The notes below the pieces were generated by a model that was not told the origin of the DNA, ran no database searches, and was given only the letters and a program-made list of their open reading frames with translations. Shown here one piece after another: positions 35,860-46,841 of a stretch of DNA of 64,000 nucleotides (the first letter of the stretch is position 1; each line of letters starts with the position of its first letter). The position numbers and the translations under genes were made by a program. Origin of the DNA: Sequoia sempervirens (lineage: Eukaryota; Streptophyta; Pinopsida; Cupressales; Cupressaceae); the NCBI GenBank assembly GCA_007258455.2, contig VDFB02000001.1, forward strand, positions 14,777,747 through 14,841,746, written 5' to 3'.

Positions 35860-37240
35860 CAAGATGCATATATATCAATTTGAATATACAAAGAATAGAT
35901 AAATATAAAGAAGTCTATATTATATCTATTAAACATACAAGTAAAAGTAATAAGTCTATATTAAAACTATTGAACAAAACATAGTAAAAATAAATTGGAA
36001 GAGATACAAAAATAAATGAAAAAAAATAAAATAAGAAAATAAGAAAATAAGAAAGAGGGATAATATTAGCAAAAGAAAAACTTAAAACAAATAAACAAGT
36101 AAATAATACTTATGAAATAAAAATAAAACTTGAAAAATGTATAACAATGCAAGTAATATGTAACCAAAAAATTCACAGGAAAATATGAGGGAAGGAAAGT
36201 GAGAGTAAGCTTAAAAGAGTAAAATGGAAAAAAAACAAATATAGGAAAAAAATTATAAATACAAAAATATAAAAAAGTAATGGAATATAAATATGGATTA
36301 AAAAATGAAAAGGAGAAAGACAATACAAGCAAGTAAAAAAAAAATATATTAAAAAATTTATAAAAAGTTTAAAATGAGGAGGAATACAAATACAAACACT
36401 AAAACAAAAATTTATACATATATATATATATACCTATACATGGTGATCCCACAATAGTCGTTTACAAGTTTTGGTCAAACTGGACACTGAATTTTTTTTT
36501 TTAACTAAATCTTCACTTTCGGGCACCTATAGCAGCTAAACCGTGAGGAATTTGAAGATGATGCAAACTAGAGTTTCGTGGAATTTTTTCTGTAGATTCT
36601 AAATATATTTTTTTCAAAAATTTTGGAATCATATTGTACGTCTTTTTCCATCTCCCTCGAAAACTAGTTTTTTTCCTGAAAACAACATTTTTAAAAAGTG
36701 ATGCTCACCGTATAATGCATAACTTTTTTTCCATGAAGGATAAAATTCTAATTCTTTCAAATATAGATTTGTAACTTTGATATCTAGTGCTTCCACTTGG
36801 TTATATAACTTTTTATTGAATATGTTTTCTTTAATCAAGTTTCAAAGTCAAACCAATTACAATTCAAACATAGCGCGACCATATAACGCGTAACTTATTT
36901 TGTATGTATCAAATTTTTTATTTATTTTTTGTTGGATCAAGGACTTCAATATATGGTGCACTCATATTTTTCAATTTTTTTTTGATAATCTGCTATTTTT
37001 CCACATGTGCAGAACAAAGAGCTTGATTTTTAGTGAAAACCCTATGTTTAATAAAACTAAAAAAAAATACATAATAAAACCAAAACATATTAAAATTATA
37101 GTCATTGGATAGTTCATTCTAAGGACTACTTGATTCCAGTTGGGTTTGTGAAGTATCCTCCATTTTCATCCTCAACCCAAGCTTTGAAACACAAAAACCT
37201 GAACTTTTTTGATGCCAGAGGATGCCAAGGTGGGATTTAG
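35860..37240. other. A-rich and mixed DNA, no gene
   Basis: 35880-36360 is A-rich on the plus strand. 36465-36900 contains two similar phrases (tgctcaccgtataatgcataactt and gcgcgaccatataacgcgtaactt), a weak internal repeat. The minus frame at 36629-36838 has no motif. No coding feature supported. Confidence 0.4.
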
Positions 37241-37242
37241 GG

Positions 37243-37412
37243 GGTTCGAGCGAACTAGGGGGGGTTCATTCGAACCCCCTCCCATAAAGTGTTTTTCTTT
37301 GGTTTTTTGGTAGGAATGGGTCCCACCTTGCATTTAACTGGTTCGAATGAACCAAGGTTCATTCGAATCATTTTTTGGTTTGCTCGAACCAAAGGGTTTA
37401 TTCGAACCCCCA
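37243..37412. repeat. Cluster of six TTCGAA-containing motifs in alternating orientation
   Basis: Variants of ggttcattcgaacc or its reverse complement occur six times within 170 bp. Two of them form an inverted repeat with a 2-bp spacer at 37340-37369. No known regulatory element was matched. Confidence 0.8.
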
Positions 37413-37580
37413 AAACCAAAATATTTTGTATGGGGTCATTTTTTGTCGCTTTTCCTTCCTCACTCAAATTGATGCATATGTATACAAAAATGAAAACACA
37501 TGCATACAAATATACTTAGATGCATATAAGCATGCATGCATGCATTTCTATATGAATAAGTAGGTAGCTTAAATGAGAAG

Positions 37581-37960
37581 TTGAAAATGCCACAAAGAAG
37601 AAAGCAAGAAAAGGAGAAAGAAAGGAAAAGAGGAAACAAACAACAAAGGAACAAGAAAGAGGAGGGGACAAAGGAGAAAGAAAGGGGAGGGGAAATGGTG
37701 GGGGGAAAAGGAGTACACTTGAGGGAAGTAGGGGTTGGATTGGAGACAAGGCTAGGAAATGGGCGACGGAGGGGGGGAAGGAAGACAAGAGAGGCACAAA
37801 AAGATGGGGAAATGTAGAGCCAAGGAAGACGACTAGAGGGGGGAGAGAAAAAGGATTCAAAGAAGGGGGGGAGAGAGGAGGAAAAGAAAAAAAGGGGGAT
37901 TTCAAAGGAGAGAAGGGGAGAGAGAAAAATTTAAGGAGGGGGGCTCAAATGAAGGGAGTT
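37581..37960. repeat. Polypurine tract (~380 bp), 3' of the Penelope ORF
   Basis: The plus strand is almost entirely a/g (gaaaggggaggggaaatggt, ggagagaaaaagg). On the minus strand it directly follows the last recognisable Penelope codons, so it is probably the pyrimidine-rich 3' untranslated part of that element. The long frames on either strand (37516-37905, 37581-37817) result from biased composition. Confidence 0.75.
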
Positions 37961-39635
37961 TAGAAGGGGTTTCCAAGTTGGGCTAATGTGCCACCCTTCA
38001 TCTTGATTGAGATTGGTGGCATGATTTTTGATAGTGATGGCCTCTTGGAGTTTTCTTTGAAGCAATTTTCTTCTCTGACCATCACTTGGGTGTTATCAAG
38101 GAAAATGTGGTGTTTGGTGTTGTGGGAGTGCTTAGCTAGGGAAAACTTGGGGATCTAGTCATCTTTGATATTAGTAGAATGTTCCTTGATTCTAGTGCTA
38201 ATAGATCAACCAGTTTCACCAATGTAAGGGAGGCCACAAGAGCAAGCAATTTTGTACACTCTAGATTGGAGAAGAGGTGGTAAGGGGTCTTTAGTGGAAG
38301 GGATGAGCTTTCTGGTGGTGGAGATAGGCTTGAAGGCACAAGAAAAACCTTTATTGTCAAGGATTTTTGAAATTTTGTTCATGAGGCCTTCAACGTAGCG
38401 GAGGGTGGAAAACATAGAGGCTTCGGGTGAGATAGGTTTAGGTATGGGATTGGCTCTAATTTTGGATAGGTTGAAAGCTTTGAGTATTTTCTTATGGTAG
38501 TAGCCATTAAGCTTAAAAACCTGGTAGTTATGGGAAATCTCTTGCTCAATGTGGTCCTTATCACATATGCAATAAGCACAAGTTGCAAGGGTATTGAGGA
38601 CACTATATTTTTGGGTGGGATGGTGGTGGGAGGAGGCATGTAGGTAGAGGTCAGTGTGGGTGGATTTTCTAAACACACGATGAAACAAGGAGCCATCATC
38701 TTTCTAATGATGAGGGTGTCAAGGAAAGGAATTTGATTATCAAACTCAAGCTCTTTGGTAAATTGGATGCAATCCACCATGTTTTTTACGTGGAAGTGAA
38801 AATCCTCAAGTTGATCTCGACTATGAGGCCAACAAACATTGGTGTCATTCACATAGTTTTTCCACCAACGAGGCTTGAGGGGGAAGGAATTTAGGGCTAG
38901 GTCCTCAAAATATTCCATGTAGAGGTTCGCAATGATAGGGGACAAGGGGGAACCCGTGAAAACTCCATCCGTTTGTTCATAAACTACATTTTGGAAAGTA
39001 AAGAATGTGGAATGGAGGCATAGATCCACGAGAGAAGCAATTTCATTGTTAGTTTTTCATTTGACCAATTTGATCAAGTTGCCCATAGGGACTTTAGTGA
39101 ATAAGGAAACAACATCAAAGCTAACGAGTATCTCATTATCAACCAACCTTTTTTCATGAATGAAGTTGATGAAATGGTTAGTCTTTAATGAAGGAATCAA
39201 AATTTCCAATAAGGGGAAAGATCAACTTGGCAAGGTAGGTGGCCAATTTTTAGGTGGGGGAATGAGACGTGTCAACAATTGGCCTAAGAGGTGTGACAAA
39301 TTTGTGAATTTTGGGAGTGCCATAAATGTGAGGGGTAATCTCCTTATGTAGGAGGAGATGCTTCTAGGTGGATTCATCAATAGGTGAAAGGGAGATGGCA
39401 AGCTTAACTTCTTTTAGATCTTAGAAATAGGGTTGCAAGGTAGGGTTCTATAGCTACCACTATTAGATAGGTGATCTAGCATTTTAGAGACACAATCATG
39501 CTGGTCGATAGTGACTACCACATTACCTTTGTTAGCTTTAAGAATGAAAATGTCTTCATTCTCTACAAGTTTATTGAAAGCTAAAAAATCATCTTTAGGG
39601 ACATTGCACTTGGGGGTTTTGGCATGTCTTAATGA
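37960..39635 (-). pseudogene. Penelope-like retroelement: reverse transcriptase plus GIY-YIG nuclease (C-terminal part)
   Basis: Minus strand. In order: DDFLAFNKLVENEDIFILKA and NKGNVVVTIDQHDC (39420-39620); YGTPKIHKFVTPLRPIVDTS (39265-39345); GVFTGSPLSPIIANLYMEYF (38910-38980); a catalytic box YVNDTNVCW (38831-38860), where the family has YVDD; HTDLYLHASSHHHPTQK (about 38600-38660); and a GIY-YIG nuclease, VYKIACSCGLPYIGETG (38211-38262), followed by a TGA where family members have Arg. The end reads DEGWHISPTWKPLL near 37970. This RT/GIY-YIG order defines Penelope-like elements. A frame change lies near 38700 and stops occur upstream. The N-terminal part is at 48860-49210, beyond nested insertions. 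Clearly inactive. Confidence 0.92.
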
Positions 39636-39761
39636 AATGAAATAAAATGAAGTATTTTAATAATGTCCACAAGGCCACAGAATCCTATGGGACCCAGGAA
39701 TAGCACAAGACCACTAGTGAAGAGAAAATACCCTAAACAGTTTGTGATCTTCACTTGAGAT
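39636..39761 (-). mobile_element. LINE 1, 3' tail segment
   Basis: The minus strand reads cctgggtcccataggattct, then attattaaaatacttcattt, the 3' end of the LINE whose body is at 46842-48355. The copia element 39762-46836 separates the two parts. Related tails occur on the plus strand at about 48790-48850 and 61273-61350. Penelope sequence resumes directly after the A/T-rich end, so this LINE lies inside the Penelope element. Confidence 0.8.
39757..39761. other. TSD (left) of copia element 3, GAGAT
   Basis: Matches 46837-46841. Confidence 0.9.
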
Positions 39762-41221
39762 TGTTGGAAATATGTGCCTCAATCTCACAGGTTGAAACCT
39801 CTGGAAGAGCAAAGTCGGTATGACCTTCATTGTGTCTGGCCGACTACCAGCTTTGGAACCTTGTGAAAAGTTTTGGTCACCAAGACCTTTTTGATGTCTT
39901 GCCGAATGGACCTATCGTTGTAACATGTTGATCGGTGTGGAAGTCTCCAACTCTTCCCGACTGAGCTGATCTCTTACCGACTGTTGGTGTCTAAAGGTGA
40001 TTGGGGAGACTTGTGGCGAAAGAAGTTTTTGGGGAGAGACTTGGACGTTCGGTATGTCTCATATTGACAAGAGAAGTCTCGTCGACAGCTCTACACTTGG
40101 AATCTTCACGGTAACAAAAAGGCTTTGGTATGAAGTCTTGGCGATAGGTGGTATGTCTCGTCGAACAGCTACACTCGAAGTCATCGGGATAACTTGAAGA
40201 CTTCAGTATGAAGTCTTAGCGATGGATGTTTGTCTCAACGATGGGGTAGTCTATTGTCGGTATGACTCCTGGTGACTGTTTGGTGCTCGGTATGACTTGT
40301 GGGTTTGGTATTACTTCTCAGCGATAACGGTAAGTCTTGCTGATGGTTGTGCGTTTTGGTATGACTTGAAGGGCTCGGTATGATCTCCTGGTGAATAGTG
40401 ATTGTTTCACCAAATGGAATACTAATGTCTAAGTGACTTGGGAACTTTGGTATGATGTCTCATCGAATAACGACAGTCTTTCCAAATAGTGATACATGTG
40501 ATGGATATCAGTATGATGTCTTGGCGACAAGGGGAAGTCTGAGTGACAGCTTGTGAACTCGATGTAAAGTCTTGTCGATGGGGATGACTCTTGGCAATAA
40601 CTACAGTTAGGACTTGTGGCATCAGGGAGACATGGTTAGTGTCTCACCGACATGTGACACAATTTGAATGCCTTTGAACAAGTGATGACTATCCTACATG
40701 GTGAGTCTACGACCAATCAGGGAGCAGAATGGGAACTGCGAGCAGTTGGATTGTTGCGGCCGTTACTGAGAGGAAGTTTGATAGACCATGGGCGTCATGG
40801 ATATACTCAGAGTTTGAAGATTGTGATCAGTTCGATAAACAATTGGATGAATGGTTGGATGAATAGCTTGATGAGTAATCAGTGAGTTCGATTATGAGAG
40901 CATTGAATCTTGAATGTTCTGTAGCAAGGTTGATCAAGGATTATGTTGTAATTTGACATCAGAAAGATAAGTCTGATCTCTGTATGTAATCTCCATTACT
41001 ATAATACAAAGTGACTTCTCTTGGTGTGGTGGGTTTTTCTCCCGTAAGGGTTTTCCCACGTAAATCTGGTGTTCATGTGTGTATGTTATTTTCTCTGTTT
41101 CTGTTATTTCTTAGAAGTGAATCTTAATTGGACTGTAATTGAAAATTTAAAAGTATCTTTGCATTCGTCCCTGAGGTTTTGACGTTAGGAGAGTTGTTTC
41201 CGCACCTTAGCTTTCCTTACA
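39762..41221 (+). repeat. 5' LTR of copia element 3
   Basis: Starts tgttggaaatatgtgcc, ends ctttccttaca. Its middle is built of degenerate short repeats around cggtatga..tct.g.cga. Confidence 0.95.
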
Positions 41222-41223
41222 AG

Positions 41224-41237
41224 TGGTATCAGAGCCT
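41224..41237 (+). other. Primer-binding site of copia element 3 (iMet tRNA)
   Basis: tggtatcagagcct, two bases after the LTR end. Confidence 0.9.
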
Positions 41238-41337
41238 GTCCAGTTGTGTTATCCTTGTGGGTACGTTGGGTTTTTTGAGTCAATTTATGTTCAGTGGGAG
41301 TCTTGTAGAAGTTTGGTAATTTGAGTTACAGATTAAG

Positions 41338-44300
41338 ATGGCAAGCACGTCAGGAAAGATTGAAATTGAGAAATTCAATGGTAGCAATTTTGAGTTGTGG
41401 AAACTTAAAATGGAAGATTTGTTGGTTGATCATGATCTGTGGATTGTTGTGTTTGGAACGAAGCCTACAGGCATGAATCAAGAGGATTGGGACCTTGTAG
41501 ATAGAAAATCAAAGGGGCTGATAAGGCTCTATTTAGCAGACTCTGTTCTTCTGAATGTTCATGAAGAAAAGACTGGCATCTATTTATCAGGGCAAGTCCT
41601 TGGTGAATAAATTGTTCTTGAGGAAGAAGTTGTATGCTTTGAGAATGCAGGAGGAAGGATCTGTTGCTGATCATTTGAACACTTTCAACATGTTGATTGC
41701 ACAGTTAACATCTATTGGTGTGAAGATTGATGAAGAGGATCATTGTATACTGTTATTATGTTCTTTGCCAGATTCTTGGGATCACCTGGTGATGGCTATT
41801 GGGAGTACAACATCCAATTTCAAGATGGAAGATGTTGTTGCTTCTTTGTTATCAGAAGAGATGAGAAGGAAATCTTTTGAGATGGTGAAGGAGGCCCTTG
41901 TTGTTAGAGGAAGGTCGAAAGAGAAAGGCAAGAAGAAGGACAAGAAGTCCAAATCCAAATCAGAGGGGAGATCAAAGTCTCCTGGTAAGAAGTCCAAGGT
42001 GAAGTGCTGGAATTGTGGGCAACCTGGTCATGTCCGAAAGGATTGCAAAGAGGAGAAAAATAAGAAGAATTCTTCTGACTATGATTCTTCTCAGAGTGAT
42101 GCAAACGCTTTCATTGCAGCCTTGGCTACACAGGCATCAGATGATGTCTGGCTGATTGATTCTAGAGCATCTCTCCACATGACATCTCATAGAGACTGGT
42201 TCACGAAGTATGAAGAATACGATGGTGGGAAGGTGTATTTGGAAAGTGATTCATCTTTGGAAATTGTTGGCCTTGGAAGAGTCATAATTCAATTCTCTGA
42301 TGGAAGAGTGAAGGGAATCAATGATGTAATGCATATACCAGGTCTGGCTCGAAATCTACTTTCTGTTAGTAAGTTGAATGCTATTGGAGTGCAAGTCATG
42401 TTCTTTGGAAATGGTTGCAAGATGACTAGAGGCTCAATGGTTCTAGCAAGGGGTGCTCGTATTGGTACCTTGTATAAGCTAGGTGCACATGCTATTCAAT
42501 GCAATAGTGTCTCTGCCAAGTCACAAAAAGCTACTCATGGGGGAAAAGAGGAAGAAATTCCTGATAGTGTAAACTCTATGGAAGTAAAACTTCTAGCAGA
42601 AAAGACTATGCTCTAGCATCATAGGCTAGGCCACATTGGTGAGAAAGGTTTAAAAACCTTGAAGAATAAAAACTTGGTTGAGGGGCTTGAAGATTGTAAC
42701 CTCAAATTTGAATTCTGTAAACATTGTATATATAGAAAACAACACCGTGTTTCATTTTATTTCAATCCTCACAAATCTTCTGGTTTGCTTGATTATATAC
42801 ATTCTAATGTTTTTGGTCCAGTGAATGTTCCTTCTTTGTCTAAGTCAAGGTACTATGTATCGTTTATTGATGATTATTCAAGAAGGGAATTTGTCTATTT
42901 TTTGAAAAGTAAATCAGAAGTGTTCAGTCGGTTTAAGGAATTTAAGAACCTTGTAGAAAATCAGACTGGAAGGAAAATAAAATGTTTAAGGACAGATAAT
43001 GGTGGTGAATTTTGTTATGATGATTTCAAGAGGTACTATAAAGATCATGGAATTAAAAGACATAAAACTACACTTTATACTCCGCAACAAAATGGAGTTG
43101 CAGAAAGGTTCAATAGGACAGTGATGGAAAGAGCATGAAGTATGCTGAGAAGTGCTGGCTTGGAGGAGAATTTCTGGGATGAGGCAGTTACTACAACATG
43201 TTACTTGATAAATTATTCTCTGAATTCCGCTCTTGTTGAGAAAACACCTTTCGAAGCATGGTTTGGTAAGAAGCCCTCTTTAAGACATATTCGTGTTTTT
43301 GGCTGTGAGGCATATGCATATGTGCCGAATGAGAAAAGATCTAAGTGGGAGAACAAGGTTGTCAAATGTATTTTTATTGGCTATAGTGCTAGCATAAAAG
43401 GATACAAGCTTTGGAATCCTGACACGGAGAACGTTCTATACAACAAAAGTGTTATCTTTCGTGAGTTGAAGCCTTCTACTTTGGATCTGCAGTCAAAGAC
43501 AAAATTAGAAAACAAAAAGGATGTAGTTGAAATTCCTCGGACACCAAATAAAGAGGAATTGAAAATTCAAAATGTACTTGAAACTGAGGAGGGCTCAAGT
43601 AGTTTCTGAGAGTTATGAAGAAGAAGAACAACCTCAGCCTCAGCAAGTGAGGAGGTCAACTCGTGAAAGAAAGCAACCTGATAGGTATGGGTTCTCTTTG
43701 ATATATTCTACTTGTGCCTATGCTTTAATTTCTAGCATTGATGAGGCCTAGGACTGTGAAAGAGGCATTTAGAATGTCTGATTCAACTCTTGGTTGAAAG
43801 CCATGAATGAAGAAATGGCATCATTAGAAAAGAATGATACTTGGAGTTTGGTGCCCTTGCCTGAAGGAAAAAAAGTTGTTGGCTGCAAATGGGTATTTAA
43901 AAAGAAAATAGGTTTGGATGGTAGTGTGGAAAAATATAAGGCGAGGTTGGTTACGAAGGGTTATTCCCAGGTAGAGGGAATTGATTATGGGGAAATTTTT
44001 TCTCCTGTAGCTAAGCTAACATCAATCAGATTTCTTTTGTCACTTGTAACAACGTATGACTTAGAGGTTGAACATATGGATGTGAAGACAACATTTCTTC
44101 ATGGTGATCTTGAAGAAGAAATTTATATGTCCCAACCTAAGCACTTTGTGGAGAAAGGTAAAGAGAAACTGGTATGCAAGTTGAAAAAGTCTCTGTATGG
44201 TTTAAAGTAGTCTCCTAGAATGTGGTACCAAAAGTTTGACACATTTGTTTTGTCATTGGGATTTGTAAGATCAAAATCTGATCATTGTGTGTATTACAAA

Positions 44301-45320
44301 GCTGAAAGTGATTGAGTCCTTATTATTGCTCTCTATGTTGATGATATGTTGTTCATAGGAAATAGTAAGTTAATGATTTCTGATCTTAAGCCTCAATTGT
44401 CTGCAAAGTTCGAAATGAAAGATCTTGGTGCAGCAAGGTATATTCTAGGAATGGAAATAACCAGGGACAGGAAGAATAGAAATATTTGGCTCAGTCAGAG
44501 TAAGTATATCAAGATTGTTCTAGAGAGATTTTGAATGACTGATTGCAAGGAGCTAGTTGTTCCAGTTTTGCAAGGAACAAAGCTATCTGTTGAAAACTGT
44601 CCAAAATCTCCTATTGAGATGGAGGACATGACTAATGTGCCTTATGCTAGTGCAGTTGGTAGTCTAATGTATGCAATGGTCTGTACAAGGCCAGACATTT
44701 CCCAAGCAGTCGGAGTACTTAGTCGGTTTATGGCTAATCCTGGAAGGACATTGGGATGTTGTGAAAAGGGTATTTAGATATTTGAAGGGCACTTCAGAAT
44801 ATGCTTTGTGTTACCATGGCAACTTGGTTGAATCACAGAGAACTCTCAACATTCGAGGCTATGTGGATTTTGATTGGGCAGGGGACATTAACAGTAGAAG
44901 ATCCACCAGTGGATATATTTTCATGTTGAATGGTGGTGCAATGAGTTGGATGAGTAAGTGTTAGGTTGTAGTCGCTTTGTCCACTATAGAGGTAGAATAC
45001 ATGGTAGCTACACACACCTATAAAGAAGCAATCTGGTTAAAACGTTTGTGTTCTAACATTGGTTTTGATGCAGGGCAACTAACAATTTATTGTGACAGTC
45101 AGAGTGGTATTTGTTTGCAAAGAATCCTACTTTCCATGCCAGGACAAAACATATAGATGTACAGTATCACTTTGTACGAGACATGGTGGAGGATGGAAAG
45201 GTATCATTAGAAAAAGTGGAAACTTTGGAGAATGTTGCAAATGCATTGACGAAGCCAGTGAGCACAGACAAGTTCAGGTGGTGTGCCAGTTCAATGGGCC
45301 TTAGTGCCCATGAATTTTAG
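41338..45320 (+). pseudogene. Copia element 3 gag-pol polyprotein, decayed
   Basis: Starts at ATG 41338 (MASTSGKIEIEKFNGSNFEL). In order: gag (LVNKLFLRKKLYALRMQEEG); CCHC knuckle CWNCGQPGHVRKDC (42006-42050); protease with DSG changed to DSR (LIDSRASLHMTSH, near 42153); GAG-pre-integrase (HHRLGHIGEKGLKTL); integrase (SFIDDYSRREFVYFLKSKSE; LRTDNGGEFC; YTPQQNGVAERFNRT; FGCEAYAYVPNEKRSKWENK); RT (GCKWVFKKKIGLDGSVEKYK; HMDVKTTFLHGDLEEEIYM; LYVDDMLFIGNSKLM near 44330); RNase H (CTRPDISQAVGVLSRFMANP; DWAGDINSRRSTSGY; ARTKHIDVQYHFVRDMV), ending at 45320. About four frame changes (near 41580, 43600-43790, 44750, 45100) and several stops (for example 42613, 43136, 44208). The length suits a full copia polyprotein. 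Confidence 0.95.
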
Positions 45321-45361
45321 TAGTTGTTGTTGTGCTCTGGAGGTGCCTGTGTGATATTTGT

Positions 45362-45373
45362 CAAGTGGGAGAT
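45362..45373 (+). other. Polypurine tract of copia element 3
   Basis: caagtgggagat directly before the 3' LTR. Confidence 0.85.
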
Positions 45374-46836
45374 CATTGGAAATATGTGCCTCAATCTCAT
45401 AGGCTGAAACCTCTGGAAGAGAAAAGTTGGTATGACCTTCATTGTGTCTAGCCAAATAGTAGCTTTGGAACCTTGTGAAAAGTTCTAGTCACCGAGACCT
45501 TGTTGATGTCTTGCCGAATGGACCTATTGTTGTAACATGTTGATCAGTGTGGAAGTCTCCAACTCTTCCCAACTGAGCTGATCTCTTACCGACTGTTGGT
45601 GTCTAAAGGTGATCGAGGAGACTTATGGTGAAAGAAGTTTTCAGGGAGAGACTTGGACATTTGGTATGTCTCATACCAACGAGAGAAGTCTCACCGAAAA
45701 CTCTACACTTGGAATCTTTGCGGTAACACAAAGGTTTCAGTATGAAGTCTTGGTGATAGGTGGTATGTCTCGCTAAACAGCTACACTCAGAGTCATCAGG
45801 ATAACTTGAAGGCTTCCGTATGAATTCTTAGCGATGGATGCTTGTCTCAGCGATGGGGTACTATGTTTTCGGTATGACTCCTGGCGACTGTTTGGTGCTC
45901 GGTATGACTTGTGGGTTTGGTATTACCTCTCAGCGATAGCGGTAAGTCTTGCCGATGGTTGTGCGTTTCGGTATGACTTGAAGGGCTCGGTATGATCTCC
46001 TGGAGAATAGCGATTGTTTCATCGAATGGAATACTAATGTCTAAGTGACTTGGGAACTTTGATATGATGTCTCATCGAATAATGATGGTCTTGCCGAATA
46101 GCAATACATGTGATGGATATTGGTATGATGTCTTGGCGATAAGGGGAAGTCTGAGCAACAACTTGTAACTCGATGTAACGTCTTGTCGATGGGGATGACT
46201 TTTGGTGATAACTATAGTCAGGACTTGTGGCATTGAGGAGACACGGTTAGTGTCTCACCAACATGTGACATAGTTTGAATGCCTTTGACCGAGTGATGAC
46301 TATCCTACATGGTGAGTCTATGATCGATCAAGGGAGTAGAATGGGAACCGCTAGTAGTTGGATTGTTGCGGCCGTTACTGAGAGGAAGTTCAACAAACCA
46401 TGGGCGTCATGGATATACTCAAAGTTTGAATATTATGATCGGTTCGATAAACAGTTGGATGAATGGTTGGATGAATAGCTCGATGAGTAATCAGTGAATT
46501 CAATTCTGAGAGCATTGAATCTTGAATGTTTTGTAGCAAGGTTGATCAAGGATTATGCTGTTGTAATTTGACATTAGAAAGATAAGTCTGATCTCTATAT
46601 GTAATCTCCATTACTGTAATACAAAGTGACTTCTCTTGGTGTGGTGGGTTTTTCTCCCATAAGGATTTTCCCACGTAAATCTGGTGTTCATGTGTGTATG
46701 TTATTTTCTCTGTTTTTGTTATTTCTTAGAAGTGAATCTTAATTGGACTGTAATTGAAAATTTAAAAGTATCTCTGCATTCTTCCCTGAGGTTTTGACGT
46801 TAGGAGAGTTGTTTCCGCACCTTAGCTTTCCTTACA
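45374..46836 (+). repeat. 3' LTR of copia element 3
   Basis: Aligned over its length with 39762-41221. The first two bases are CA instead of TG, both transitions. Confidence 0.95.
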
Positions 46837-46841
46837 GAGAT
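46837..46841. other. TSD (right) of copia element 3, GAGAT
   Basis: Matches 39757-39761. LINE sequence continues on both sides. Confidence 0.9.

Larger units (their letters stand above)
39762..46836 (+). mobile_element. Ty1/copia LTR retrotransposon 3, complete, inside a LINE
   Basis: LTRs at 39762-41221 and 45374-46836 (about 1.46 kb, ending cttaca), canonical primer site and polypurine tract, all copia domains on the plus strand and an exact 5-bp TSD (GAGAT). The LTR pair differs more than the gypsy pair (about 17 differences in the first 180 bp by eye), so it is older than the gypsy insertion. The right LTR has lost its TG start (reads CA). Confidence 0.95.

Noticed and set aside
35555..35878. 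Tyr/Cys/Met-rich frames on both strands
   Set aside because: Microsatellite artefacts.
36629..36838. 69-residue minus frame (contains LEFYPSWKKSYALYGEHHF)
   Set aside because: No recognisable domain, lies in a weak internal repeat, and there is no other coding evidence.
37516..37905. Pro/Ser/Leu-rich 129-residue minus frame and Lys/Glu/Gly-rich plus frame
   Set aside because: Both arise from the polypurine/polypyrimidine tract.
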